DNA of 64,000 nt from Sulfuriferula sp. (GCA_031291235.1 JARLJL010000022.1:372001-436000); one strand, 5' to 3'; positions 28,300 through 37,893 are shown, counted from the stretch's first letter. Notes: generated by a model not told the origin, from the sequence alone. A program made the numbers and translations.

Positions 28300-29198
28300 G
28301 TGCGCCCCATAATCTGCACGAAAACATCTTCCAAATCAGGCTGCGTCAAAGCTATCTCATGAATGCCGATTTCTGCCAGTCGCAAACTGGCCAGAATATT
28401 TTCCATTTCTGCAGGCGCCTTTAGCCCCAGAATATATTCATTATTCTCATGCCTGATCACGCGTGACAGCAGTTCAGCTGGTAGCAAGTCTGGGCTTATG
28501 ACTATACGCAAACGTAATTCGCTTGCATTCTTCAACAGGCTGGCAGTGTTATCCAAAGCAACAACTTGTCCCTGTTTAAGCATGGCCACCCTGTTGCATA
28601 AGGCTTCGGCCTCTTCCAGATAATGCGTGGTCAAAATAATGGTATGCCCCGTCGCGTTAAGCTGGCGCACAAAATGCCACAATGATTGGCGCAATTCCAC
28701 ATCTACGCCTGCTGTCGGTTCATCGAGAATAATGACAGGCGGCTTGTGAACCAATGCTTGCGCGACCAGAACCCGGCGTTTCATACCTCCTGACAATGCG
28801 CGCATATTGGTATCGGCCTTATCCAGCAAGCCGAGATTGGTCATGATTTCATCAATCCAGTCATCATTATGGCGCAAACCAAAATAACCGGACTGTATGC
28901 GCAGGCTTTCTCGCACTGTAAAAAACGGGTCGTAAGCCAACTCCTGCGGTACAACACCCAATAACTGGCGAGCCTTGCGGTAATCGTCGACGACATTGTG
29001 CCCCATCACTTCAGCAGTGCCGCTATCGGCGCGAACGAGTCCGGCCAGGATGCTGATCAAGGTCGTTTTACCAGCCCCGTTAGGCCCCAGCAATGCGAAG
29101 AATTCACCGGGCTGAACAGTTAAATCGACCCCGCGCAGTGCGTGCAATGCGCCGAAATGCTTATGCAGTTGATGAATGCGTATTGCAGGTGGCGTCAC
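28296..29198 (-). CDS. ABC transporter ATP-binding protein (YadG-like)
   Basis: 300 aa. Walker A GPNGAGKTT, signature LSGGMKRR, Walker B VIILDEPTAGVD and the H-loop TTHYLEEAE are intact. The C-terminal 80 residues form the extension typical of exporter ATPases. It starts at GTG overlapping the mlaB stop (GTGA). It powers the YadH-like permease. Confidence 0.9.
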   Translation of the reverse strand: MTPPAIRIHQLHKHFGALHALRGVDLTVQPGEFFALLGPNGAGKTTLISILAGLVRADSGTAEVMGHNVVDDYRKARQLLGVVPQELAYDPFFTVRESLRIQSGYFGLRHNDDWIDEIMTNLGLLDKADTNMRALSGGMKRRVLVAQALVHKPPVIILDEPTAGVDVELRQSLWHFVRQLNATGHTIILTTHYLEEAEALCNRVAMLKQGQVVALDNTASLLKNASELRLRIVISPDLLPAELLSRVIRHENNEYILGLKAPAEMENILASLRLAEIGIHEIALTQPDLEDVFVQIMGRT

Positions 29199-29479
29199 AG
29201 CGTTCGGGTAGAGATATAGTTTTCCACACCATACAGCGCGGCCAGATTTTTAAGGTTTTCAGGCATATTAACGCAACGCAGTTGCTTGCCGAGACGAGCG
29301 GCTTCGCGCTGACACGAAACAATCAGCGCTAATGCGGTGGAGTCCAGCGCTTCTAGTGCAGAAAAATCGAACACCTCTGTCCCGTTTTTCAATGCAGCAT
29401 AAGCACTTGCCAATTGGGCCATAGCTGTTGCGATGACCAGTTTGCCGGATACGGAATAAATATTGCTGGTCTGTTGCAT
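29195..29479 (-). CDS. mlaB: STAS-domain protein MlaB
   Basis: 94 aa. The STAS fold signature is seen in LVIATAMAQLASAYAALKNGTEVFDFSALEALDSTALALIVSCQREAARLGKQLRCVNMPENLKNLAALYG, split here as separate conserved blocks: the strand DFSALEALDSTALAL and the C-terminal helix NLKNLAALY. MlaB stabilises and activates the MlaF ATPase in the inner-membrane complex. ATG at 29479 is preferred over an adjoining TTG. Confidence 0.85.
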   Translation of the reverse strand: MQQTSNIYSVSGKLVIATAMAQLASAYAALKNGTEVFDFSALEALDSTALALIVSCQREAARLGKQLRCVNMPENLKNLAALYGVENYISTRTL

Positions 29480-29482
29480 CAA

Positions 29483-30124
29483 TTATTTGGACGTCGCAGT
29501 TTCGGGATGGTTTTGCTGGTTTTTAGTGGCGAGGGTTTTGATCAGGCTATCCACGCCATTCTTGCGAATTTCCTCGCCGAACGAACCACGATAGTTCATT
29601 ACCAGACTCACCCCATCAATAGCCACGTCATAGACTTTCCAGCCGGCAGGTGTTTTTTCCATACTGTAATCAATCGGGATGGGCTGGGCACCAGGTTGTT
29701 TCACCTGAGTTTGCACGGTCGCATCAGTCGCCCCTTCAGCCATTGAAAATGGTTTAAATTCAATAACCTGATTATTAAATGCCGCCAAAGCATTAGCATA
29801 AGTCCGTACTAACAGGGTACGAAACTCTTTCGCCAGGGCTTGCTGCTGTGCAGGGGTTGCCTGACGCCAGTAACGTCCGACAGCTAGCATGGTCATGTGA
29901 TTGAAGTCGAAGTGAGGCAATACTTTCGCATCGATTAACGCATAGAGTTTCTGCGTATCGTTTGCATAAACCGCTTTGTCGCGTTTAAGTATCGTCGTGA
30001 CATCTTGCGTCGTGGTTTTAACCAGTACATCCGGCGTCAAATCCTCAGCCGTTGCCGACATGCTAAACGTGACTGCTACCAAACCTAAAAGGAAGAATTT
30101 AAAATTGCTAAATAGACTGTACAT
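29483..30124 (-). CDS. mlaC: Periplasmic phospholipid carrier MlaC
   Basis: 213 aa. The signal peptide is FKFFLLGLVAVTFSMSATA. The mature part matches the Ttg2D/MlaC family (FDFNHMTMLAVGRYWRQATPAQQQALAKEF, TLLVRTYANAL, WKVYDVAIDGVSLVMNYR, GVDSLIKTL). It ferries phospholipids between outer and inner membrane complexes. Its gene follows the TolC-family gene by 41 bp. Confidence 0.92.
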   Translation of the reverse strand: MYSLFSNFKFFLLGLVAVTFSMSATAEDLTPDVLVKTTTQDVTTILKRDKAVYANDTQKLYALIDAKVLPHFDFNHMTMLAVGRYWRQATPAQQQALAKEFRTLLVRTYANALAAFNNQVIEFKPFSMAEGATDATVQTQVKQPGAQPIPIDYSMEKTPAGWKVYDVAIDGVSLVMNYRGSFGEEIRKNGVDSLIKTLATKNQQNHPETATSK

Positions 30125-30165
30125 ATTATTTATTCGTATACAAAAAATATTAGAATGCCAAGCGC

Positions 30166-31521
30166 TTATTTAGTTTCACCAACAGCACGCGATAATTGCG
30201 CTACATACATATTGTAATCGTCGACGGTACGCAGATACTCCGCTTGGGTAAGCGCATATGTCTTAAGTGCATCGGCAACTTTATCCGCTTTTTCCAATCC
30301 GGCATTAAAGTCCGCCAATGCTGCAATCATCCAGCGTCTGGCAGCCTGCGCGCCATCAGCCAGCTGCTGCTGGGCCTGATAATTGGCCTGAACCTGGTTA
30401 TAAGCCTCCGAAACCTGGAACGGAATTCCCGCCTGAGCAAATTGCGTTTTGTAATTCAGCGCCTCCAATTCAGCCTGCGCCTGTGCAATTTGTGCAGACA
30501 CAACACCCGGCTTGATATCCCATTTCATGCCGACAACCGGTGTTACTCCCATATTATTGAACGGATCGTAGATATAGGGATTATTCAGCGTATCTCGACG
30601 CGAAGCAAAATTTGCTTGTCCAATCACGCCGGCATAAATATCAGGATACATTTCCGCCTTTTTCGCAGCAACCAGCGCCCGGCGAGCGCGCATACCGGCT
30701 TCCAGCTGCGCCATTTCCGGGCGATCTGCTACTGCCTGCGACTCGAAATCGGCCAGACTGCCTGCAGGTAACGGCACCGGCGTCAGACTGTCATCCGCTA
30801 CAGTTAGAGTACTGTCCAGACCCACACCCGTCAGTAATTTCAAACCATCCAGACTGATTTTTTCAATCGCTTTCGCCTGACTCAGGTATTTGCTCAACAT
30901 GCCATTGGCAGCCTGCAGCGCATATAAATCAGTCTGCTTCGACTCTCCAGTATCCTCTTTCAGGTTTTTCTTGACCGTGTCCAGCGCACCGTTCAATTTA
31001 CCCTGCACATCTTCCAGCAAGCGCCGCGAATCGCGCGCCGTTAAATAGCCGTAATACGCCTTTTTAACATCCACGACAGTATCAGCCTGACTGATACGGA
31101 TATCGCCGCGTTTGATATCGACATTACCTTTCGCCGCCTCGTTGTAATACTCTATCTTGCCAAAGGTATACAAAGGCTTGATCAAGGCAAACTGTAACGA
31201 CGTCCAGTCCGACAAACCGCCTGGAAAAGGTCCGTCCGTACGCGGGGTCGTACCCGAGGTCGCCCCGTTTTGATAAAAACCGCCGGTAACCTGGGGGGCC
31301 AGTCCTACAAATATGTTGGCACTCACACGCAATCCGTTATTGCCCTGTACCTCGTCTACCAGCGCGCGCGACACTTCGGCCAACTGTTCCCGTTCCTTGA
31401 TCCGGGGATCGGCATTCAAACTCATTTGCACCGCCTCAGTCAATGTCACTGTTTGAGCAAATGCTGGAAATGTCGACGCCATTAATGCTGCTAGCATAAT
31501 GCGGGTCATATTTTTATTCAT
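30166..31521 (-). CDS. TolC-family outer-membrane protein inside the mla operon
   Basis: 451 aa. After a signal peptide (ending PAFAQ) there are two repeats of the OEP type: LTEAVQMSLNADPRIKEREQLAEVSR, a long helical stretch ending in SQADTVVDVKKAYYGYLTARDS, and a second unit with ADRPEMAQLEAGMRARRALVAAKKAEMYPDIYAGV. This builds a trimeric beta-barrel and periplasmic tunnel. It overlaps mlaD by 8 bp and has AGGAG 9 nt before the ATG, so it is a true member of the operon. In many operons of this type mlaA (vacJ) is found at this place. Whether this protein serves lipid transport or the exporter at 3-9 kb is open. Confidence 0.85.
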   Translation of the reverse strand: MNKNMTRIMLAALMASTFPAFAQTVTLTEAVQMSLNADPRIKEREQLAEVSRALVDEVQGNNGLRVSANIFVGLAPQVTGGFYQNGATSGTTPRTDGPFPGGLSDWTSLQFALIKPLYTFGKIEYYNEAAKGNVDIKRGDIRISQADTVVDVKKAYYGYLTARDSRRLLEDVQGKLNGALDTVKKNLKEDTGESKQTDLYALQAANGMLSKYLSQAKAIEKISLDGLKLLTGVGLDSTLTVADDSLTPVPLPAGSLADFESQAVADRPEMAQLEAGMRARRALVAAKKAEMYPDIYAGVIGQANFASRRDTLNNPYIYDPFNNMGVTPVVGMKWDIKPGVVSAQIAQAQAELEALNYKTQFAQAGIPFQVSEAYNQVQANYQAQQQLADGAQAARRWMIAALADFNAGLEKADKVADALKTYALTQAEYLRTVDDYNMYVAQLSRAVGETK

Positions 31522-32029
31522 GGCTTGGTACTCCTGAAGTTGATGCCGCAGCTGGCGCCGAGTCCGCTTTAGGCGAGTCAGATGCTTTATTATATAGAAA
31601 TTGACTGATTAAACTCTCTAATACGACTGCTGATTGCGTGATTTTAATTGTATCGCCGCCGGCAAGATTTTTATCATCGCCCCCAGCATCCAGCGCCAGA
31701 TATTGCTCACCCAATAAACCTGAAGTCATGATGGCGGCGGAGGTATCTTTCGGAAAACGGTAACGACTATCCAATTTCAAGGTAACTATCGCTTCAAATG
31801 TCTTATTATCAAAATGAATATCGCTTACACGTCCGACAACTACGCCTGCGCTTTTTACCGGCGCCCTGATTTTCAATCCGCCTATATTATTAAAATCGGC
31901 CTTTACCTCATAGCTTTGCGTCGTCGCAAAACTGCTCATATTGCCCACTTTCAGCGCCAACCCCAGTAGCGCCGCCAAACCCGCCACTACGAACAGTCCG
32001 ACCCAGAAATCCAGCGTGGCCCTTTCCAT
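31514..32029 (-). CDS. mlaD: MCE-domain protein MlaD
   Basis: 171 aa. One N-terminal transmembrane helix (WVGLFVVAGLAALLGLALKVG) anchors a single MCE domain (SYEVKADFNNIGGLKIRAPVKSAG, IMTSGLLGEQYLALDAGG). The tail is helical then Ala/Ser-rich. MlaD forms a hexameric ring in the periplasm attached to MlaE and receives lipid from or passes it to MlaC. Confidence 0.93.
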   Translation of the reverse strand: MERATLDFWVGLFVVAGLAALLGLALKVGNMSSFATTQSYEVKADFNNIGGLKIRAPVKSAGVVVGRVSDIHFDNKTFEAIVTLKLDSRYRFPKDTSAAIMTSGLLGEQYLALDAGGDDKNLAGGDTIKITQSAVVLESLISQFLYNKASDSPKADSAPAAASTSGVPSHE

Positions 32030-32032
32030 GTG

Positions 32033-32827
32033 TCACACCCCTCTAAACATAAATGCCGTTAAAATAAAATCAAGTGCCAGAATCGCCAGAGATGACGTTA
32101 CCACCGTACGTGTTGTCGCACGAGAAATCCCCTCAGCTGTTGGCATGGCATCAAAGCCCTCAAATAAAGCAATCGCTGTAATAGTAAATCCGAATACGAC
32201 ACTCTTAATTACGCCATTAAGCACGTCTTCACGCACATCCACAGCAGCCTGCATTTGCGACCAGAACGAACCTTCATCGACACCTATCAGCACCACCCCA
32301 ACCAGATAGCCGCCAAACACGCCAACAATAGAGAAAATCGCGGCCAATAACGGCATGGAAATCACGCCACCCCAAAATCGCGGAGCAATGACGCGTGCAA
32401 TCGGATCGACCGCCATCATTTCCATAGCTTTTAATTGTTCAGTCGTTTTCATCAAGCCGATTTCGGCAGTTATTGCAGAACCGGCGCGACTGGCAAACAA
32501 CAGCGCGGCTACCACGGGCCCCAATTCCCTCACCAGCGACAATGCTACCAGCACTCCCAACGCCTGCTCACTACCGTAAGTCTGCAAGGTTTGATACCCC
32601 TGTAAACCTAGCACCATGCCCACAAACAATCCAGACACGATAATGATAACCAGCGATAACACGCCGCTGGCATAAATCTCGCGAATAATAAGACCGAAGC
32701 GCCGCCAGCTTGTTCCTGATCGCCACAACACCTGCATGAGAAATCGGGTTGCAACACCCATAATCCAGATGCTGTCGATGACGCTATGACCGATACGGCT
32801 AATCAGATTTTGTTTGGGTGGCTTCAA
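32033..32827 (-). CDS. mlaE: MlaE permease
   Basis: 264 aa with about five hydrophobic helices and the family motif region [49 protein letters not shown] and [13 protein letters not shown]. It begins at TTG, overlapping the mlaF stop (TTGA) with a GGGAG SD upstream. It is the membrane subunit of the phospholipid ABC transporter. Confidence 0.94.
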   Translation of the reverse strand: MKPPKQNLISRIGHSVIDSIWIMGVATRFLMQVLWRSGTSWRRFGLIIREIYASGVLSLVIIIVSGLFVGMVLGLQGYQTLQTYGSEQALGVLVALSLVRELGPVVAALLFASRAGSAITAEIGLMKTTEQLKAMEMMAVDPIARVIAPRFWGGVISMPLLAAIFSIVGVFGGYLVGVVLIGVDEGSFWSQMQAAVDVREDVLNGVIKSVVFGFTITAIALFEGFDAMPTAEGISRATTRTVVTSSLAILALDFILTAFMFRGV

Positions 32828-33633
32828 CGATCGCTCCCTAATCCCAGATCAGCTGCATAATCGGGTGCCGGATAATGGAAAGGCACCGGCCCATCTTCTT
32901 CAGCATAAACAAACTGATGCACAAACGGCAGCTTTGACGCGCGTATTTCTGCCGGTGTGCCTTCAGCCTCAACCACACCATTGGAAATAAAATAAACATA
33001 ATCGACAATTTCCAGCGACTCATGCACATCATGCGTCACTAATATGGAAGTCAGCCCCAATGCATCGGTAAGCCGTCTGATCAAATTCCCGATGACACCC
33101 AAAGAAATAGGGTCAAGCCCGGTAAACGGCTCATCGTACATGATCAGCATGGGATCGAGCGCAACTGCCCGCGCTAGCGCAACTCGCCGCGCCATACCGC
33201 CGGACAATTCATGCGGCATCAGACCCTGTGCACCACGCAGACCAACGGCCTGCAATTTCATCAGCACCAGATCGTGTATCATGGCCTCGGACAGATTGGT
33301 GTGCTCGCGCATTTGAAAGGCCACGTTATCGAACACCGTCATATCGGTAAATAACGCACCGAATTGAAACAGCATGCCCATTTTACGCCGCATTTGATAC
33401 AAGGCGTCTACGCCCAACTGATGAATCACCTGTCCATCGACACGCACTTCGCCCTGCGTCGGACGCAATTGCCCACCGATCAAGCGCAACAATGTAGTTT
33501 TACCGCAACCGCTACCGCCCATGATGGCAATTACCTTGCCGCGTGGCGCAGTCAGGTTTATTCCTTTCAAAACAGGGCGGTCGCGATAAGCAAAAGAGAC
33601 ATCGCGAATTTCAATGAGATTTTCAGTGGACAC
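32824..33633 (-). CDS. mlaF: MlaF ATPase
   Basis: 269 aa. Walker [10 protein letters not shown], signature LSGGMARR, Walker [14 protein letters not shown] and H-loop VTHDVHE are intact; the C-terminal tail with [20 protein letters not shown] is typical of MlaF and wraps the partner subunit. The start is GTG with a distant GGAAG. It is the first gene of the mla operon; the promoter should lie in 33634-33763. Confidence 0.94.
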   Translation of the reverse strand: MSTENLIEIRDVSFAYRDRPVLKGINLTAPRGKVIAIMGGSGCGKTTLLRLIGGQLRPTQGEVRVDGQVIHQLGVDALYQMRRKMGMLFQFGALFTDMTVFDNVAFQMREHTNLSEAMIHDLVLMKLQAVGLRGAQGLMPHELSGGMARRVALARAVALDPMLIMYDEPFTGLDPISLGVIGNLIRRLTDALGLTSILVTHDVHESLEIVDYVYFISNGVVEAEGTPAEIRASKLPFVHQFVYAEEDGPVPFHYPAPDYAADLGLGSDR

Positions 33634-33781
33634 AGCGATTATAAGGCTTCCAAAGGGTTATATTCTAACCTGATATACGGAGCGACAACAAATATATCAG
33701 GTACTTTTAAAGCCAAATACGGTTTGGCGTTTTGGCAACAATAATGGCATCATAAGACCAATATTGATCCTATATAAAATT

Positions 33782-34834
33782 ATGCAACTCGACCTGTTTT
33801 ACGAAATTTCGCAACCGCCCCAACTTGATCGCAACGAAGCCGATGCATTTATGCAAACCCTGAATGAAATTGAATTGGCCGATCGCCTGGGTTTCGGTTG
33901 TGCGTGGCTGGTTGAACATCACTTCATGCGCGGCTATTCGCACTCATCCAAACCCGATCTGGTACTGGCAGCGGCAAGCCAGCGCACGCACAACATCAGG
34001 CTGGGTCTGGGTGTTACACCCCTGCCCTACCATCATCCGATCCACGTTGCAGAACGCGCTGCCACACTGGACATTTTATCCAACGGCCGATTCGAGCTTG
34101 GTATCGGACGCGGTTTTTCACCGCAGGAATATCAGGCATTCGGCGCAGACATGCGCCACAGCCGGACCTTGACCGCCGAGTCGCTGGCCATTCTGCAACT
34201 GGCTTTTGCACGACGCCCGGTGAGCTTTCACGGCGAACATTATCATCTGGATGCACTGGACATTCTGCCTTATTCCATTCAACAACCACATCCGCCGATC
34301 TGGACCGCTGCGGTGAGTCCGGACACATTTACCTGGGCAGCAGAACAACAACTAGGCGTACTGGCCGGACCGTTCAAGCCGTGGATGATGGTCAAGCAGG
34401 ATATCAGCCACTACCTGAATGCATGGCAAAACGAGGCTGCACCGCGCGCGGGCATGACTGTCGGCATTTTATGCTTGCCGGACGGCAAACGGGCAAAAAC
34501 CCTGGCCAAAGACGCATTGATCTGGTTTTATCAGCAATTATTTGCCACGACCTTGCCGGTTCTGGAAAAGCTATATCCAAGTTACGAACATTTCCACGAC
34601 CTTGGACGATTCCGCAATTTACTGAAACTGGGCATCAATTTAACCATGCTGGAGACATTCGGTATGGTTGTGACCGGATCGCCTGCAGAATGCATCGACA
34701 AACTACAAAAGTATCGCGAAGCGGGCGTCACCAATCTGCTTTGTGCCGTCGGAGCAGGCGCACTGGACACCGGAATTATTCAGGAATCGATGCAGTGCAT
34801 AGCCAGCGAAGTCATGCCGGCACTGCGCGATTAA
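33782..34834 (+). CDS. Luciferase-like (LLM class) flavin-dependent oxidoreductase
   Basis: 350 aa from the ATG at 33782; TTG at 33764 is possible. It has the bacterial luciferase-like TIM-barrel blocks EIELADRLGFGCAWLVEHHFM, VAERAATLDILSNGRFELGIGRGFSPQEYQAFG and the C-terminal GSPAECIDKLQKYREAGVTNLL. It probably uses FMN or F420 with an unknown substrate. No SD is obvious. Its stop is 1 bp before the epimerase start, so the two are probably translated together. Confidence 0.8.
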   Translation: MQLDLFYEISQPPQLDRNEADAFMQTLNEIELADRLGFGCAWLVEHHFMRGYSHSSKPDLVLAAASQRTHNIRLGLGVTPLPYHHPIHVAERAATLDILSNGRFELGIGRGFSPQEYQAFGADMRHSRTLTAESLAILQLAFARRPVSFHGEHYHLDALDILPYSIQQPHPPIWTAAVSPDTFTWAAEQQLGVLAGPFKPWMMVKQDISHYLNAWQNEAAPRAGMTVGILCLPDGKRAKTLAKDALIWFYQQLFATTLPVLEKLYPSYEHFHDLGRFRNLLKLGINLTMLETFGMVVTGSPAECIDKLQKYREAGVTNLLCAVGAGALDTGIIQESMQCIASEVMPALRD

Positions 34835-34835
34835 T

Positions 34836-35717
34836 ATGCGCGTACTGCTTACCGGCAGCAGCAGCCATCTGGCACAAGCCTTGTTGCCTATGCTATGCGA
34901 TATACCGGAAATATCCGGCATTACCGGCGTCGACCTCAGGCCAGGCAATTTCGCCCATCCCAAATACAGCAGCATACAAGCCGATCTGACCGGAGCGGAA
35001 CTCAAGCCGCTATTGCATAGTCAGGATGCAGTTGTCCATCTGGCATTCGTCGTGCTGCGCGGCAAAACGCCAGTATCCGTCATGCGCGCGGTCAATCTGG
35101 ACGCATCGCAACGGCTGTTCGACGCTGCTACAACATCAGGCATAACGCGCATCATTCATTTATCCAGCGCATCAGTTTACGGCGATGGCGAAAATCTTGA
35201 CGAACAAGCATCGATGCGTCCCATACCCGGATTCCTGTACGCTGAACATAAAGCCGAACTGGAACGTTGGCTGATACAAAACCATCCGCAAATAATCCGG
35301 CTGCGCCCGCACATCATCCTGGGCAGGCACGCGCAGCCGTTACTCATCAATCTGTTACGTCAGCCGTGCTATGTCAAACTGCCCGACCCGCAACCGTTGC
35401 TGCAATGCGTACACGAGGACGACGTATCGCGGGCGATTATCCAGACTCTGCTGCACCCCGCTAACGGTGCATATAATCTTGCGGCAGACGAGGTCTTCAG
35501 CTTTCGCGATGCAATCTTGTGTCGCCACCGGTTAGGCCTGCCTATTCCGGCCTCGCTCGCTAAAATCGCGCTCAAGCTCGCATGCAAGACAGCCGGAATA
35601 GGCGGAGAAGCCGGGTGGATCGACGGCGTGCATCGTAGTCTGACGCTGGATTGCAGCAAAGCCAAGCGCGACCTGAACTGGCAGGCGCAAATCGGCGCGT
35701 GGGAAATGCTGGCCTGA
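34836..35717 (+). CDS. NAD(P)-dependent epimerase/dehydratase-like protein
   Basis: 293 aa, extended SDR. The cofactor loop is TGSSSHLAQALLPML, a degenerate form of TGxxGxxG with the second and third Gly missing. Other features are kept: VVHLAF, Ser and Tyr/Lys of the active site in HLSSASVYGDG and YAEHKAELE, and the substrate region VHEDDVSRAI. It may act on a nucleotide sugar or another small molecule. The changed glycine motif may affect cofactor binding. Confidence 0.72.
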   Translation: MRVLLTGSSSHLAQALLPMLCDIPEISGITGVDLRPGNFAHPKYSSIQADLTGAELKPLLHSQDAVVHLAFVVLRGKTPVSVMRAVNLDASQRLFDAATTSGITRIIHLSSASVYGDGENLDEQASMRPIPGFLYAEHKAELERWLIQNHPQIIRLRPHIILGRHAQPLLINLLRQPCYVKLPDPQPLLQCVHEDDVSRAIIQTLLHPANGAYNLAADEVFSFRDAILCRHRLGLPIPASLAKIALKLACKTAGIGGEAGWIDGVHRSLTLDCSKAKRDLNWQAQIGAWEMLA

Positions 35718-35723
35718 ATCCGT

Positions 35724-37028
35724 TTACGCCAGCACCAGCGCCAGCGTCAGCAACACCGCCAACAAAACGGGGACAGTCAGCACGATGCCAATGCGGAAAT
35801 ACTGCCCCCAGCCGATATTCATCCCGCGCTGCATGAGTATATGCAGCCAGAGCAATGTCGCCAGACTGCCGATCGGCGTGATTTTCGGTCCCAGATCGCA
35901 ACCGATAATATTGGCATATACCATAATTTCCCGCATCGCCGGCGTCACGTTCGCCTGAGCTATGGCAAGGCTGCCGGCCAGCACAGCGGGCAGATTATTC
36001 ATCACAGCCGACAACGCTGCCATAACAAACCCTGTCCCCACGGCTGTGGCGGTAAGTCCATGCTGTGTCAGCCACTCCAGTAGCGCTGCCAATTCCGCAG
36101 TCAGCCCCTGATTGCGAAGCGCATAAACAACCAGATACATCCCCAGTGAAAATATCACCACTTGCCAGGGCGCCTCGCGCAACAGCGTCCAAACCGGAAT
36201 GACGGCACGTTCCTGCCTGCCCACAAAATGCTCGCGCCCGGCGAGCAACACCAGCGCCAGAGCACCGGTACCCGTAATAAGCGAAGTCGGTATCAGCCAG
36301 CGTTGCGACAGGAAATATCCAGCCAGCAAGGCCGCCAGCACTACCCAGCCTGCACGAAACACCAATGGATCACGAATTGCACTGGCAGGCAGTGCAAGCT
36401 CACTCGCATCGTACTGGCGCGGAATGTCCTTATGAAAATACCACATCAGTATCAGCAACGATGCCGCTACCGAAGCCAGATTAACCCAGCCCATGACAGC
36501 CGCATAATCGTTGAAGCCGATACCGGCATAATTGGCAGCAATAATATTGACCAGATTGGAAATCTTGAACGGCAAACTGGCTGAATCGGCAACGAATCCG
36601 GCAGCCATGACAAACGCCAGCATGGCAGAAGGCGTAAAGCGCAAAGCACGCAATATTTCGATTACCAGCGGCGTCAGTATCAGTACCGCACCGTCATTGG
36701 CAAACAAGGCCGCGATGACCGCGCCCAGTAAAATTATAAGCACAAACAGCACATTGCCTTGCCCTCGCGCCCAGCGTGCGATATGCAGCGCAGACCATTC
36801 GAAAAATCCTGCCGCATCCAGAATCAGCGAAATCAGTATCAGCGAAATCAGCGTAAATGTCGCATCCCATACGATATGCCATACCGTCGGAATATCGTGC
36901 CATGTAACCACGCCGGCAAGTAAAGCCGCCCCTGCGCCCAGCCATGCTGCGGTACCGATACCCAGCCCTTTAGGCTGGGCAATCACCAACGCCAGCGTCG
37001 CCAGAAATATGACTAACGCCAGCAGCAT
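35724..37028 (-). CDS. arsB: Arsenite efflux protein ArsB
   Basis: 434 aa with 11-12 hydrophobic helices and the ArsB-type sequences DIPTVWHIVWDATFTLISLILISLILDAAG split in helices 2-3, ALFANDGAVLILTPLVIEIL and DSASLPFKISNLVNIIAANY. It expels arsenite (and antimonite) from the cytoplasm. The start overlaps the arsC stop by 1 bp. It is the last gene of the ars run and nearly abuts the convergent epimerase gene. Confidence 0.92.
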   Translation of the reverse strand: MLLALVIFLATLALVIAQPKGLGIGTAAWLGAGAALLAGVVTWHDIPTVWHIVWDATFTLISLILISLILDAAGFFEWSALHIARWARGQGNVLFVLIILLGAVIAALFANDGAVLILTPLVIEILRALRFTPSAMLAFVMAAGFVADSASLPFKISNLVNIIAANYAGIGFNDYAAVMGWVNLASVAASLLILMWYFHKDIPRQYDASELALPASAIRDPLVFRAGWVVLAALLAGYFLSQRWLIPTSLITGTGALALVLLAGREHFVGRQERAVIPVWTLLREAPWQVVIFSLGMYLVVYALRNQGLTAELAALLEWLTQHGLTATAVGTGFVMAALSAVMNNLPAVLAGSLAIAQANVTPAMREIMVYANIIGCDLGPKITPIGSLATLLWLHILMQRGMNIGWGQYFRIGIVLTVPVLLAVLLTLALVLA

Positions 37029-37435
37029 TACAGTAACCGGTTCGCCACTTCAGCGACCAGACGTGTACGAATTTCGTCGCGCACGGCGATAAAACTGTCC
37101 AGCGGTTCGCCGTGAGGATCGTGGAATGGCATATGTAGATTGGGGATAGCGCGGGGAAATACGGGACAGGCTTCCTTGGCGTTATCGCAAACGGTAATAA
37201 CCAGATCTATAGTCTGGTCGATAATCGCGTCGATATCCTTCGGGTATAAACCGTCAGCTGAAATTCCCAGATTTTGCAGAGCCGCTATGGCGCCTTCGGC
37301 CACATTAGGTTGCGGACGCGTTCCGGCCGAAATGGCATGCACGTGTTCGCCCAGATCGTGATTTACCAAGGCTTCAGCCATCTGGCTACGACAGGAGTTG
37401 CCTGTACACAATATCAATACTGTTTTCTTACTCAT
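37028..37435 (-). CDS. arsC: Arsenate reductase ArsC, thioredoxin-coupled type
   Basis: 135 aa, low-molecular-weight phosphatase fold. The catalytic loop is CTGNSCRS (Cys10 to Arg16), and the redox pair Cys83 and Cys90 lies in CDNAKEAC, as in the pI258-type enzyme that uses thioredoxin. It reduces arsenate to arsenite for ArsB. The start codon lies at the edge of an inverted repeat and the SD is TAAGGAG. Confidence 0.93.
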   Translation of the reverse strand: MSKKTVLILCTGNSCRSQMAEALVNHDLGEHVHAISAGTRPQPNVAEGAIAALQNLGISADGLYPKDIDAIIDQTIDLVITVCDNAKEACPVFPRAIPNLHMPFHDPHGEPLDSFIAVRDEIRTRLVAEVANRLL

Positions 37436-37496
37436 CGAATATACTCCTTAGATCGCAATATATTCGATTATACAGATATATTATGACGGGACAATG
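37435..37496 (-). promoter_or_regulatory. Probable arsC-arsB promoter and ArsR operator
   Basis: On the minus strand a perfect -10 TATAAT (37467-37472) lies 16 bp after TTGTCC (37489-37494). Overlapping it are two inverted repeats: TCGAATATA/TATATTCGA (37435-37443 and 37459-37467) and AATATAT/ATATATT (37457-37463 and 37476-37482). The first also spans the arsC SD. This is consistent with repression by the ArsR encoded just upstream. Confidence 0.55.
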
Positions 37497-37541
37497 ACCG
37501 CATTTGAACGCAGCAAAAATTGCGCCCCTGACAACACACAA

Positions 37542-37892
37542 TCAGCTAGCGCAGCAACGCGCCGGGCGATTATCCATGGTCAACAAACGCTGATTATCCA
37601 GCTGCCGGGCAGCATCACTCTGCCAGACACCCTGCAAGGCAGCAAAAACAGCCTTACCCCATTCAGGCATTTCAGGGGCCAGTTGATAATATATCCAGGT
37701 GCCGTCGCGGCGCATGCTCAACATGCCAGTATCGCGTAGCACACTCAGATGTCGGGATACCTTGGGTTGGGGCATGTCCAGCGCATAATGCAATTCGCAT
37801 ACGCACAACTCGCCTTCCTGCGCCAGCAAAGCCAGAATCCGCCTCCTGGTTTCATCAGAAAATGCATCGAAAAAATCCGCTTCGGTAACCAT
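37542..37892 (-). CDS. arsR: ArsR-family repressor
   Basis: 116 aa winged-helix protein. It has FDAFSDETRRRILALLAQEGELCVCELHYALDM broken into helices, then PQPKVSRHLSVLRDTGM as recognition helix region. The metalloid site has Cys30 and Cys32 in ELCVCEL, but the third Cys of the E. coli ArsR site (CVCDLC) is His here. Two more Cys (113-114) lie at the C-terminus and may take part. It should release the ars promoter when arsenite binds. It sits 1 bp after the small unknown gene, so it is also read with the LysR-led genes. Confidence 0.9.
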   Translation of the reverse strand: MVTEADFFDAFSDETRRRILALLAQEGELCVCELHYALDMPQPKVSRHLSVLRDTGMLSMRRDGTWIYYQLAPEMPEWGKAVFAALQGVWQSDAARQLDNQRLLTMDNRPARCCAS

Positions 37893-37893
37893 A

